Shown here in pieces: positions 10,001 to 17,124 of a stretch of DNA of 64,000 nucleotides; positions within the stretch are counted from its first letter, which is position 1; each line of letters opens with the position of its first letter. This DNA comes from Fontibacter flavus (GTDB taxonomy: Bacteria > Bacteroidota > Bacteroidia > Cytophagales > Cyclobacteriaceae). The translations under genes were made by a program, and so were the position numbers. The notes beneath the pieces are model-generated. The model had not been told where the DNA came from. It made no database searches and worked only from the letters and a program-made list of their open reading frames with translations. The stretch lies in NCBI RefSeq assembly GCF_042432905.1, contig NZ_JBHLWI010000016.1:1-64000 (forward strand), written 5' to 3'.

Positions 10001-10458
10001 GTAGCCACCCATATTTTCCCATGGCTATCAGCAGCAAGATGGTTGATGGTCAATGCCTCATCAAATAAAGGAATCCCCCCAAATTGCGTCGTAAACCGTA
10101 CTCTTCTCCCACTTTTGTAAGAAGAAATCGGCTCTTCTGACACAAGTATACCAGCATTTGAAGATGCCCACAAATAGCCCTGCTTATCTTCCAAAACCTG
10201 CCATATTCCCAAATCAGGCAAACCATCCTGCTGGGCATAAAGCACCATATTGGCACCATCATACCGAATCAAACCTGAGGAAAAAACACTCATCCAAATA
10301 AAGCCTTCTCTATCCTGGTAGACATTGGTCACCATTGCAGAAGGTAAAGGATTACTTTCGCTGGCAGTTGTAAAATGAGTAAGCGGAAGCTCTTGAGCTT
10401 CCGCTTTAATAATGGATAATATGATTACAAAATATAAGACTATTAACCGCTTCAGCAT
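7021..10458 (-). CDS. Two-component beta-propeller sensor histidine kinase (Y_Y_Y type)
   Basis: A 1145-residue membrane kinase. It starts with a signal peptide (residues 1-22, ending AEAQ), followed by about 720 residues of regulator-propeller repeats (recurring GLIRYDG, IWVATxxG, GLPD/N patterns), a Y_Y_Y Ig-like domain (YRTRLLGYDDNWSEP), one transmembrane helix (about 800-822), a long coiled coil and a HisKA/HATPase core with His910 (GIAHEIKNPLNFINNF). The architecture resembles the hybrid sensors that control polysaccharide use in Bacteroides. However, it stops after the HATPase domain and has no receiver or AraC-type output, so it must phosphorylate a separate receiver. The lipoprotein gene 20 bp upstream is probably co-transcribed. 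It converges with the kinase ending at 7008 with only 12 bp between the stops. Confidence 0.9.
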   Translation of the reverse strand: MLKRLIVLYFVIILSIIKAEAQELPLTHFTTASESNPLPSAMVTNVYQDREGFIWMSVFSSGLIRYDGANMVLYAQQDGLPDLGIWQVLEDKQGYLWASSNAGILVSEEPISSYKSGRRVRFTTQFGGIPLFDEALTINHLAADSHGKIWVATVADGMIGYFINESGLLEVDTVATNLNSSINLSVTAVFPKKTEGLIFGLEGGILAEMKNGQIDIVYSPRSGSNEQNFVSIFEDDLGQVWTFKQNGELLRFAGNRLEPELVSKEAQTNITGIFVMEEGNIWTSNAASGIKRFDEKSITNLGGFTRANGLLSDNIFHVYKDREDNIWIAQSGGVSKLRFNYQAFENFTAESNAGEKPVLPSAKVNTVLVPGTIDSPCKVWVGTEGGLSCIHQDGQSTVFDESDGLLGDWVNGIEQDQDGRIWVATTQGLNAIVFDQKLIIKGAENIKKITIRGKNAYLFNIPESPPIIASEKLTIPGSGAFRSVESIWFPGLRSLTFVLGQEVLELDENSGLPAQLFKSVAIDQEGHLFVGTLDKGLYKSEVPLTVEKLQDPRFRSSKIFMPFWNTENGAPTNHIEKLLWHEGKIWVGTQQGLIALDPNAPKILNLINKESGLPANNTISFAVSPSSGNFWIGSNQGLTEFDPSTNAVIRTVTRLDGLIDNEVWLYGSLKIDHKGQVYYGTSNGLSIYHPDFDRINNVPPIVQFTLIETSMGSEDRNEITFEYAAMSFANVSGVRYRTRLLGYDDNWSEPSTVRRLRYTNLPAFFWSKKYTLEVMAINESGVESLEPIRYSFNIEPVWWLQWWSFIIYLVILGLILYVFDKYQRAKLIKKERDAARLREAELHAQTATARSMAAEAESKALQTEIEKKAIELEKVQVLEKAYNELKSAQNQLIQAEKMASLGRLATGIAHEIKNPLNFINNFASVTVELIDELSVAIKDNDLEEIDYLMASLKENTSKIEKHGLRADAIVQSMAQHAKVSKSAFDFVDLNGLIEHYQEVAVKSKKSKTPDLKIIVELDLQKDLGKVKVFAQELGQALLNIIGNALDAVWSEKKAKGEAYEPKVIITSRVIEDFIEIKIADNGPGIQEEIRERIFEPFFTTKPTGEGTGLGLSLSYDIITQSHSGTLTVETEIGKGTAFFIHIPRN

Positions 10459-10478
10459 TAGTCAAAAATAGCAAATAT

Positions 10479-11891
10479 TTATCTTATTCTAATACCTCCT
10501 GTACCATTAAAAGAGGAAAGAACTTCAGTACCATCCCGAAGAGACCCTGAAGTGGAAGCATTGATGGTTGAAGAAGTAATAACTCGGGCATTTGAAGTTG
10601 AGCCTGAGTCACATGCTCCTAAAGCACTACATGCAATCGGTTCTGCATAGCGTAGCAGAGCTTCATTGAATTTATCATCAGATATCACGTTACCGTTGGA
10701 GTCAAGCGTCTTGGCACCCCTTCCACTGACAATGTTCAATTCAGCTGTCAACAATTGTTGTAAATATGCATCAAGTTCTGTTTTAATGGGCTTTGTGATA
10801 ATACTTAAAGCTGTAGCAATCTTATCCGATCCGAAATTAAAAGGAACAGGAAGTAGTAGACCTTCAATTTTCACCAAAATATCCAACATCTGAGCCCTAT
10901 TATATTGAGATTGACCCTTTCCTGGGTTCCTTAGTTCTGCTGTCCAAAATTTGGAATCCTTAGTGTCTAAGGGAATGGTTCCATCTTCAAACTCTTTGAT
11001 CATTTTTTGGGAGTCAATCAAATACCCAAAGTCAAGTCCGGTTTCATCCTTATTGACAAAACCCACATTCAGCTCTATCTCACCAGTTGGATTGTAATTT
11101 CTGTTGATCAGGTCTGTGACAACTTTCACGGTAAAACTGCCTTCAAAAACATAGAACAAAAAGGAGCCATTAGCTTCTGTTTGGATTGTAGTGATAACAT
11201 TACCATTGTCATTATTGATCAACTGTATAGGGAAACCTGATAAGCCGCTTTCAGAATTTTGTTTTGAACCATCTTCATTGGAATCGATGTAAATACTGCC
11301 CTGTAAGGTGAAGATCCCTTCACATGGACCCAAGACAACACCAGACTGAGAGTTGCTGCCTTTAGTAACCACGGCCTCAGTTAAGCCTATACCTACTATG
11401 CCGGGATAAGTCACTGCATAGTTTTGAGTGCTATTTGGAGTAACTGAACTGTTCCATTTGATATACCCTTCGTTAAATGACGAAGCATTGGACGGTGTCC
11501 ACGAAAGCGGACTGACTGCACATTCTGGGACTTCAAGAAAAAAACTGTCCAAGCTGGGTTGAATACCGGTACCACTTACCCTATAATTGAATGTAGTTGT
11601 GATATTGTCAGCGTTTGAATCGTTGACCACCCTACTTAGAAATTCAATATTATAGGTATTTATCAGAACAGAACTCCTTGCATTCAACTCATCCGTAATA
11701 TAATCTGGATAATCCAAATCTGTTCCTAAAGCAGCCATCCTGAAAGACTCCGAACCTCCTTGTGATACATTCACCCCCTCTTCTAAAAGGTCTATCACTT
11801 TATCATCTTCCAAAAGGGAAGACATTTCACAGCTGTAAAGGATAAATCCAGCCGAAACCCATAAAGCCAAGTTTTTTACTGTACGTTTCAT
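10479..11891 (-). CDS. Lipoprotein with SdrD-type B-like repeat domain
   Basis: A 470-residue secreted lipoprotein: basic N-terminus, hydrophobic segment and lipobox (FILYSC, Cys at residue 21). About residues 195-280 resemble an SdrD B-like/CNA-B beta-sandwich (GSIYIDSNEDGSKQ … GSFTVKVV … LDFGYLI), which in other proteins is a spacer or adhesion domain. The rest is not recognised; the C-terminal part contains a helical region and a Ser/Thr/Gly-rich tail. An upstream TTG start (11954) is possible but would place a non-signal extension before the signal peptide, so ATG 11891 is chosen. It lies 20 bp upstream of the propeller kinase and probably forms an operon with it, perhaps as an outer-membrane partner in signal perception. 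Confidence 0.75.
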   Translation of the reverse strand: MKRTVKNLALWVSAGFILYSCEMSSLLEDDKVIDLLEEGVNVSQGGSESFRMAALGTDLDYPDYITDELNARSSVLINTYNIEFLSRVVNDSNADNITTTFNYRVSGTGIQPSLDSFFLEVPECAVSPLSWTPSNASSFNEGYIKWNSSVTPNSTQNYAVTYPGIVGIGLTEAVVTKGSNSQSGVVLGPCEGIFTLQGSIYIDSNEDGSKQNSESGLSGFPIQLINNDNGNVITTIQTEANGSFLFYVFEGSFTVKVVTDLINRNYNPTGEIELNVGFVNKDETGLDFGYLIDSQKMIKEFEDGTIPLDTKDSKFWTAELRNPGKGQSQYNRAQMLDILVKIEGLLLPVPFNFGSDKIATALSIITKPIKTELDAYLQQLLTAELNIVSGRGAKTLDSNGNVISDDKFNEALLRYAEPIACSALGACDSGSTSNARVITSSTINASTSGSLRDGTEVLSSFNGTGGIRIR

Positions 11892-12571
11892 AATAATAAA
11901 GTTTAATTTTTTAAAAATCTGAACTGAAAGAAAAATGCACAAGGTCGGTCGCAAAGCCTTGAACTACTACAATAATTGTCAAACTTAAAAACAAGCTGTA
12001 TACAACTTGAAATGGTTTTTTATATATGTGTAATTCAATTTTTGTGTTAATTTAAACAATTTTGTTTATAACAAATATATTTTCACGGTATTCATTTTAC
12101 AACTGGTAATCAAACATATCCAAGAAATGAAAAAACTATATTCAAATTTCACTTTTAACTTATCTATGGCAAGATAATATCTCGAAAAAAGAAATTTTTC
12201 AAATAATTTATATACTTTTTGCGCTAAGTAAAAAAAATTAAAAAAACACGTGATTATCCACGGTAAATGAATCTTTGTGTACTATTTTATATAATTTAAT
12301 TCACTGAATATCAAATTAATAAGGATTATCATTGGTAAAAAATTTTGCCCAAAACTTTAAATGATCTTTAGTAATTTGAGTTGTTGTCGAATCAAATCAA
12401 AAGACTTGGAAAAACTGAATATATTTTCACTATATTAGAATGCGATATGATATTTCGCCTATGAAGCTTATTTTGTTTGGCTTCAAAAGCAGAATTTAAA
12501 AAAATATTAGGCAATGGATTTTTAAATGCCTCAATCAAAGAGACCTGATTAAGATTGAAATGGAATAAGTC
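11892..12571. other. AT-rich divergent intergenic region (680 bp)
   Basis: No gene is visible. It must hold the promoters of the lipoprotein/propeller-kinase pair (leftward) and of the kinase-cyclase operon (rightward). The only box I trust is on the minus strand at 11980-11987. A near match on the plus strand (AATCTTTG, 12270-12277) is 295 bp before the next start. No tRNA-like or riboswitch-like fold was recognised. Confidence 0.5.
11980..11987 (-). promoter_or_regulatory. Bacteroidota -7 promoter box for the lipoprotein/propeller-kinase pair
   Basis: On the minus strand this reads TAAGTTTG, a perfect TAnnTTTG. A TTG (12003-12005) lies 15 nt upstream, closer than the usual ~19 nt for a -33 element. 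The leader to ATG 11891 would be about 80 nt. Confidence 0.45.
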
Positions 12572-13465
12572 ATGAAAGAAGATTTAGAGCAAACAATTGT
12601 CGAGCTGAGGCAACTCTTGAAGGAAAAATCTTCCTTGCTCGAACAGTCACAAAAAGATCTTCAAAACATAAAGGAGCAAGTCATCAGAAATGAGAAACTT
12701 GCCACTTTAGGCCTTTTATCTGCTGGCATTGCCCATGAAATCAAAAACCCATTGAACTTCATCAACAACTTTTCTGAGCTGAGTATTGAATTTTTGAGTG
12801 AAATAGATGAAAATCTTGAAAAAGTAAATCAGAATGAAGCAACCGAAGAAATCAAATCAATTCTTGGGGATGTTAAATCAAATTTGGATAAAATAAAGCA
12901 ACACGGTATCCGCATCAATAGAATTGTCACCTCTATGCTGCTCCATGCCAGGGGAAGCAATGGCACCTTTGAACCCACAGATATCAATCAGCTGATCAAA
13001 GAATATGTCAACTTGGCCTTTCATGGCATGCGGGCAGGAAAAGAGCCCATCAATGTCAAAATAGAGCTAAAGCTGGATGAAAACATCAAGCCAATACCCT
13101 TAAATCCTGAGGATTTCAGCCGTGTAATCTTAAACCTTTGTAACAATGCTTTTGATGCTATGCGCGGAATGGCTACTGAAAACCATGACAAAGAAAATCC
13201 CATCAGGCCTGCAACTTTAACAGTGCAATCCAGAATTGAGGGCCAATGGGTACACATCGTAGTAGAAGACAATGGACCTGGCATCCCATCGGATATTCAG
13301 GACAAAATATTACAGCCTTTCTTTACTACCAAAAAGGGGACACAAGGAACTGGACTAGGATTGAGTATTACTTCAGACATTATCAAAGCGCATCAAGGTT
13401 CCCTGAAAATTGAGTCCAAAGAAGGCCATTTCACAAAATTCATAATTAAAATACCCAACAAATAA
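12572..13465 (+). CDS. Soluble histidine kinase without a sensor domain
   Basis: A 297-residue kinase consisting of a short coiled coil (1-40), the HisKA helix pair with phospho-acceptor His55 (SAGIAHEIKNPLNFINNF) and an HATPase domain (NLCNNAFDAM, DNGPGIP, GTGLGLSITSDI). It has no sensory domain and no membrane span, so input must come from a partner protein. It is the first gene of a tight operon. The next gene, a lone receiver, starts 14 bp after its stop, and a receiver-cyclase follows 6 bp after that; both are likely phosphorylation targets. Confidence 0.92.
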   Translation: MKEDLEQTIVELRQLLKEKSSLLEQSQKDLQNIKEQVIRNEKLATLGLLSAGIAHEIKNPLNFINNFSELSIEFLSEIDENLEKVNQNEATEEIKSILGDVKSNLDKIKQHGIRINRIVTSMLLHARGSNGTFEPTDINQLIKEYVNLAFHGMRAGKEPINVKIELKLDENIKPIPLNPEDFSRVILNLCNNAFDAMRGMATENHDKENPIRPATLTVQSRIEGQWVHIVVEDNGPGIPSDIQDKILQPFFTTKKGTQGTGLGLSITSDIIKAHQGSLKIESKEGHFTKFIIKIPNK

Positions 13466-13479
13466 ACTTTTAAACACTT

Positions 13480-13860
13480 ATGAGAATCCTAATTGTAGAT
13501 GATGAAAAAGATGTGGAAATGCTTTTCCGTCAAAAATTCCGAAAAGAGATCCGGAATAATGAATTGGATTTAGAATTTGCTTTTTCAGGGGAGGAAGCCT
13601 TGTCCATTCTGGGAAGTGAAAATCCTCCAAAATTTGTGTATGTATTCTCCGACATCAATATGCCTGGCATGACGGGTCTTGAATTGCTGGGAAAAATTAA
13701 ATCTAAGTATCCCAACATCAATGTGAGTATGATTTCTGCCTACGGCGATTCAGACAATTACAACAAAGCGATCAATTCAGGAGCTAAGGGTTTTTTCACT
13801 AAACCAATAGATTTTGAAAACTTGAAAAATGAAATTGCCCAACTGAAGGATAAAATATAG
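13480..13860 (+). CDS. Stand-alone response-regulator receiver
   Basis: A 126-residue single CheY-like domain: acidic pair Asp7-Asp8, phospho-acceptor Asp58 (FSDINMPGMTG), switch Ser in SAYGD, and Lys in the TKP motif near the end. No output domain follows. The spacer RxxIRNNELDLE after the first helix is also found in the receiver of the next gene, so the two receivers form a close family and were probably duplicated. It may be a phosphate sink or relay that tunes how much phosphate reaches the cyclase. Confidence 0.9.
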   Translation: MRILIVDDEKDVEMLFRQKFRKEIRNNELDLEFAFSGEEALSILGSENPPKFVYVFSDINMPGMTGLELLGKIKSKYPNINVSMISAYGDSDNYNKAINSGAKGFFTKPIDFENLKNEIAQLKDKI

Positions 13861-13866
13861 ATAGTA

Positions 13867-14907
13867 ATGGCAAAGATTTTAGTCGTTGACGATGAAGAAG
13901 ATCTAGAAGTTCTGATCAAACAAAAATTCAGGCAAAAGATCAGGCAACATGAGTATGAGTTCCTCTTCGCCCATAATGGCGTAGAGGCATTGAAACAACT
14001 GGAGGCCAACAAGGATGTGGATGTGGTTCTTAGTGATATCAATATGCCTGAAATGGATGGTCTGACTTTACTTTCCAAACTGAGTGAGCAAAATTTACTG
14101 CTCAAATCAATCATAGTATCGGCTTACGGAGATATGGACAATATCCGGACTGCCATGAACAGGGGTGCTTTTGACTTTGTTACCAAGCCGGTGAATTTTG
14201 CTGACCTCGAAATTACCATAGACAGGACCTTAAAACATGTCCAATCCATCAGAAAGACCTTCCAGGCAGTTAAGGAAAATAATATCCTGAAAATGTACGT
14301 AGATGAAACAGTCCTGAATTTCATGGGCGGCAAAGAAATCGAAAATGCTTTTGCACATAATGAAATCATAGAAGGCACCGTGGTCTTTGTCGACATTTGT
14401 GGGTTTACGGCCATTTCAGAAAATGAACCCGCTGACAAAGTGGTAAACCTCTTGAATGCCTACTTTGACATTATGGTCAAAGAAATCATAGAGGAAAGGG
14501 GAGTGGTGGACAAATTTATGGGAGATGCTGTGATGGCCACTTTTAAGGGAGACTTCCATTTGGACAGGGCCATTGAAACCTGTCTTTCAATAAGACAAAA
14601 AATCCACGAAGCAGATATTGGGCTAGATGCAGGCGGATATAAACCCGATGTCTCTATTGGACTCAATACAGGTGATATGGTCTGCGGAAATATCGGTTCA
14701 TCTACATTGAAAAGACTGGATTATACCGTGATAGGTGATACCGTTAATATAGCGGCAAGACTTCAAGCTGCTGCCGGAAAAAACCAAATCCTGATTTCTG
14801 AAAAATGTTATGAACTGGTGAAGGAATCATTCAAGTGTAAAGAAGTGGGATTATTGGAGTTGAAAAACAAACATTTACCCCTGCGTGCCTACGAAGTATT
14901 GGAGTAA
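13867..14907 (+). CDS. Response regulator with class III adenylate/guanylate cyclase output
   Basis: A 346-residue protein: receiver (1-125; Asp8-Asp9, phospho-acceptor Asp57, TKP) joined by a helical linker to a class III cyclase homology domain (about 165-345). The catalytic set is complete: metal-binding Asp176 (VFVDICGF) and Asp220 (FMGDAVMA), purine-specifying Lys216 and Thr287 (DYTVIGD), and transition-state Asn294 and Arg298 (NIAARLQ). The Lys/Thr pair is the arrangement known from class IIIb adenylate cyclases, a group that includes bicarbonate-stimulated enzymes, so cAMP is the likely product. Phosphorylation by the kinase two genes upstream should control it. A YitT-like membrane protein and an HD phosphohydrolase follow in the operon. 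I am sure of the family; cAMP rather than cGMP is an inference. Confidence 0.92.
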   Translation: MAKILVVDDEEDLEVLIKQKFRQKIRQHEYEFLFAHNGVEALKQLEANKDVDVVLSDINMPEMDGLTLLSKLSEQNLLLKSIIVSAYGDMDNIRTAMNRGAFDFVTKPVNFADLEITIDRTLKHVQSIRKTFQAVKENNILKMYVDETVLNFMGGKEIENAFAHNEIIEGTVVFVDICGFTAISENEPADKVVNLLNAYFDIMVKEIIEERGVVDKFMGDAVMATFKGDFHLDRAIETCLSIRQKIHEADIGLDAGGYKPDVSIGLNTGDMVCGNIGSSTLKRLDYTVIGDTVNIAARLQAAAGKNQILISEKCYELVKESFKCKEVGLLELKNKHLPLRAYEVLE

Positions 14908-14954
14908 GCTTACCAAAATATGTCTTAACCAGTAACATTGATACCTATTCTTAC

Positions 14955-15842
14955 ATGACCCCATCAAAAAAAATCAATTGGAAATCAGTTTTTTCTTTAA
15001 AATCCAATTTCTACATCATCATAGGCATCTTATTCGCAGTCTTTGGCTTACAGGGATTTATGGTGCCTAATAATTTTCTGGATGGAGGCGTTACCGGCAT
15101 TTCAATCTTAGTCACAGGATTTTCAGATATCCACATCAGCATTCTGCTGGTGGCCTTCAATATTCCCTTTCTTGTGATTGGATACAAGAAAATAGGTCAG
15201 ACTTTCGGAGTAAAAGCGACAATTGCCGTCCTGCTGCTCGCTTTGGGAATGTACTTTATAGAAATCCCAATCTTTACCACTGACAAAGTGTTGATTGCTG
15301 TATTTGGGGGGTTCTTTGTTGGATTAGGTATAGGTTTTGTTATAAGAGGCGGTGGAGTCATTGATGGATTAGAGGTCATAGGCTACTACACCCAAAAAAA
15401 ATCCGGGTTTACCTCAGGAGAAATCATTTTAGCATTGAATACCCTAATCATATTGGGTGCTGCATATAGTTTCGGAATCGAAACGGGCATGTACTCCATC
15501 TTGGTTTATTATACGGCCATGAAAACCTCTGATTATGTTGTAGATGGATTTGAAGAATATACAGCACTGACCATTGTCTCCAAAGACTATGATTTGGTCA
15601 AGCAGTTGATCGTTAAAGATTTTAACAAAGCCATTTCAGTATACAAAGGAGAGCGGGGTTACCTGCCGGAAAGTTTTGATGTCAAAAATGATTGTGACAT
15701 CATCATGACTATTGTGACAAGATTAGAGATACATAGAATTAAGGAAGCTGTGAGTGAAATTGACCCAAAAGCTTTTTTTTATGTACACAGCATCAAGGAA
15801 GTGAATGGGGGCGTGATAAAAAAGAAAATCGGATACCAATAG
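14955..15842 (+). CDS. YitT-family membrane protein with C-terminal DUF2179 domain
   Basis: A 295-residue protein with about five or six transmembrane helices (residues 15-200; e.g. FYIIIGILFAVFGLQGF) and a cytoplasmic DUF2179 domain (about 220-290). YitT proteins are widespread, of uncertain function, and have been suggested to be transporters; the DUF2179 domain has a small ferredoxin/PII-like fold of the kind that often binds ligands. It sits 47 bp after the cyclase gene and 6 bp before an HD phosphohydrolase, so it may be an effector or transporter controlled by the cyclase product. No experimental support for that is visible here. Confidence 0.85.
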   Translation: MTPSKKINWKSVFSLKSNFYIIIGILFAVFGLQGFMVPNNFLDGGVTGISILVTGFSDIHISILLVAFNIPFLVIGYKKIGQTFGVKATIAVLLLALGMYFIEIPIFTTDKVLIAVFGGFFVGLGIGFVIRGGGVIDGLEVIGYYTQKKSGFTSGEIILALNTLIILGAAYSFGIETGMYSILVYYTAMKTSDYVVDGFEEYTALTIVSKDYDLVKQLIVKDFNKAISVYKGERGYLPESFDVKNDCDIIMTIVTRLEIHRIKEAVSEIDPKAFFYVHSIKEVNGGVIKKKIGYQ

Positions 15843-15848
15843 CTTTAT

Positions 15849-16442
15849 ATGAGGAAATTAGATCACATTTATAGAGATTTTATGCCGAAACTTGTGCATA
15901 ATCTTCCTCCACACCTCACCTATCATAATGCGGCCCATACCAAGTATGTGATAGAAAAAGCCAGGGCAATCGGCAAAGAAGAAAACGTATCTGACTCAGA
16001 ACTGGAACTTTTGGAAATTGCCGCACTCTTCCATGATATAGGGTACATCGAAAAAAGTAGCAACCATGAAGAGATTGGCTGCGAAATGGTAAGAAATAAT
16101 TTGGGAAAATATGGAATTAATAATTTTGAAATAAAAAAAATCTGTGGGATGATTATGGCAACCAAAATCCCCCAGAGACCAACCAATTTATTGGAAAAAA
16201 TTATCGCTGATGCTGATTTGGAATATTTGGGAACGGACTCTTATACTACAATAAGCAATGGGCTATACCAGGAAATTTTACATTTTAATCCTACTTTAAC
16301 CAGACAATATTGGATTGAGATCCAAATCGACTTTTTGAGCAAACATCATTTCCATACTGACTTTTGTATCAACCACAGAGAACCTGTAAAACAACAGCAT
16401 TTAGAAAAATTGATTCACCTGTTTGAAAAAGAATATAAATAA
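15849..16442 (+). CDS. HD-domain phosphohydrolase
   Basis: A 197-residue soluble HD-superfamily protein with the metal-binding residues His30 (NAAHTKY), His62-Asp63 (LFHDIGY) and a later Asp (Asp121 or Asp123 in IADADLEYLG). HD proteins hydrolyse phosphomonoesters or cyclic phosphodiesters. It is the last gene of the kinase-receiver-cyclase-YitT operon (6-bp gap), which makes a cyclic-nucleotide phosphodiesterase an attractive guess; a nucleotidase is equally possible on sequence alone. The stop codon directly abuts the stop of the convergent exonuclease gene with no base between and no visible terminator. Confidence 0.82.
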   Translation: MRKLDHIYRDFMPKLVHNLPPHLTYHNAAHTKYVIEKARAIGKEENVSDSELELLEIAALFHDIGYIEKSSNHEEIGCEMVRNNLGKYGINNFEIKKICGMIMATKIPQRPTNLLEKIIADADLEYLGTDSYTTISNGLYQEILHFNPTLTRQYWIEIQIDFLSKHHFHTDFCINHREPVKQQHLEKLIHLFEKEYK

Positions 16443-17123
16443 TCAAAAAGATCTGGTCAATGCACCAAAATCCTTAATACCTTTCTGCTCAGCAAGCTTG
16501 AGCAGCTTCATCAGCAGCTGTGCCGTCAAAAATGCATCCCCCGCAGCCGTATGTCTGTCATCCAAAGGTATTCCATAACGCTCACACAGACTATCCAAAC
16601 CAAACTCTCCTGGCTTTCCCATTGATGCATCATAATGAGGTCCTTTCTCTAAGCGGATAGCCAAATATTGAGTATCCACAACTGGATTCAAAAGTTTTTT
16701 TAAACCATAAGCTTGTAGTTCCTTTTCCAACATTAGCATATCAAAACCTATATGCTGGCCCACAATGATATCTGCACCAACAAATGCCAGCAATTCTTTG
16801 GCAAAATCTTCCTTTGGTATGATTTCATTGGCTTGAATGATTTCATGAACCTTGACCGCGTCATTATTTTTTACCTGAACCTCCAAATACATCTCCTTAG
16901 CACTTTGAATCTGCATGGAATAGCCCTTAACTTTGATGCCGCCAAATGAAACAATAGCATCTTTCTTGGGATTAAGACCTGTAGTCTCAGTATCCAAAAC
17001 CACGAACGTGAGTTGATCAATGGGTCTAATAGCAGGGATCTTTTTTTCAAATAACCCTTCATACTCCTCTACAAAATTGCTTTTCGGAACCTTTTTACCC
17101 CATAAAAAATCTAATATCCCCAT
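16443..17123 (-). CDS. DEDDh 3'-5' exonuclease (DnaQ/PolC-like)
   Basis: A 226-residue exonuclease-fold protein. Exo I is VVLDTETTGLNP (Asp44, Glu46), Exo II is in VGQHIGFDMLML and Exo III is HTAAGDAFLTAQLL, with the His of the DEDDh class. It is longer at the N-terminus than the exonuclease core and is not the replicative epsilon subunit by context. A TTG start at 17135 would overlap the previous gene by 11 bp; ATG 17123, one base after that gene's stop (TGATATG), is more likely. It is strictly paired with the upstream cNMP/CBS/DUF294 gene. As far as I recall, similar exonuclease-DUF294 pairs occur beside acetate symporter genes in several Proteobacteria; what they do there is unclear. Confidence 0.87.
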   Translation of the reverse strand: MGILDFLWGKKVPKSNFVEEYEGLFEKKIPAIRPIDQLTFVVLDTETTGLNPKKDAIVSFGGIKVKGYSMQIQSAKEMYLEVQVKNNDAVKVHEIIQANEIIPKEDFAKELLAFVGADIIVGQHIGFDMLMLEKELQAYGLKKLLNPVVDTQYLAIRLEKGPHYDASMGKPGEFGLDSLCERYGIPLDDRHTAAGDAFLTAQLLMKLLKLAEQKGIKDFGALTRSF

Positions 17124-17124
17124 A

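Noticed and set aside
13867..16442. Pycsar/CBASS-type anti-phage system (cyclase plus membrane effector)
   Set aside because: The cyclase is a receiver fusion of class IIIb type under a histidine kinase, the membrane protein is YitT (not a Pycsar TM effector), an HD enzyme is included, and no other defence or mobile genes lie near.
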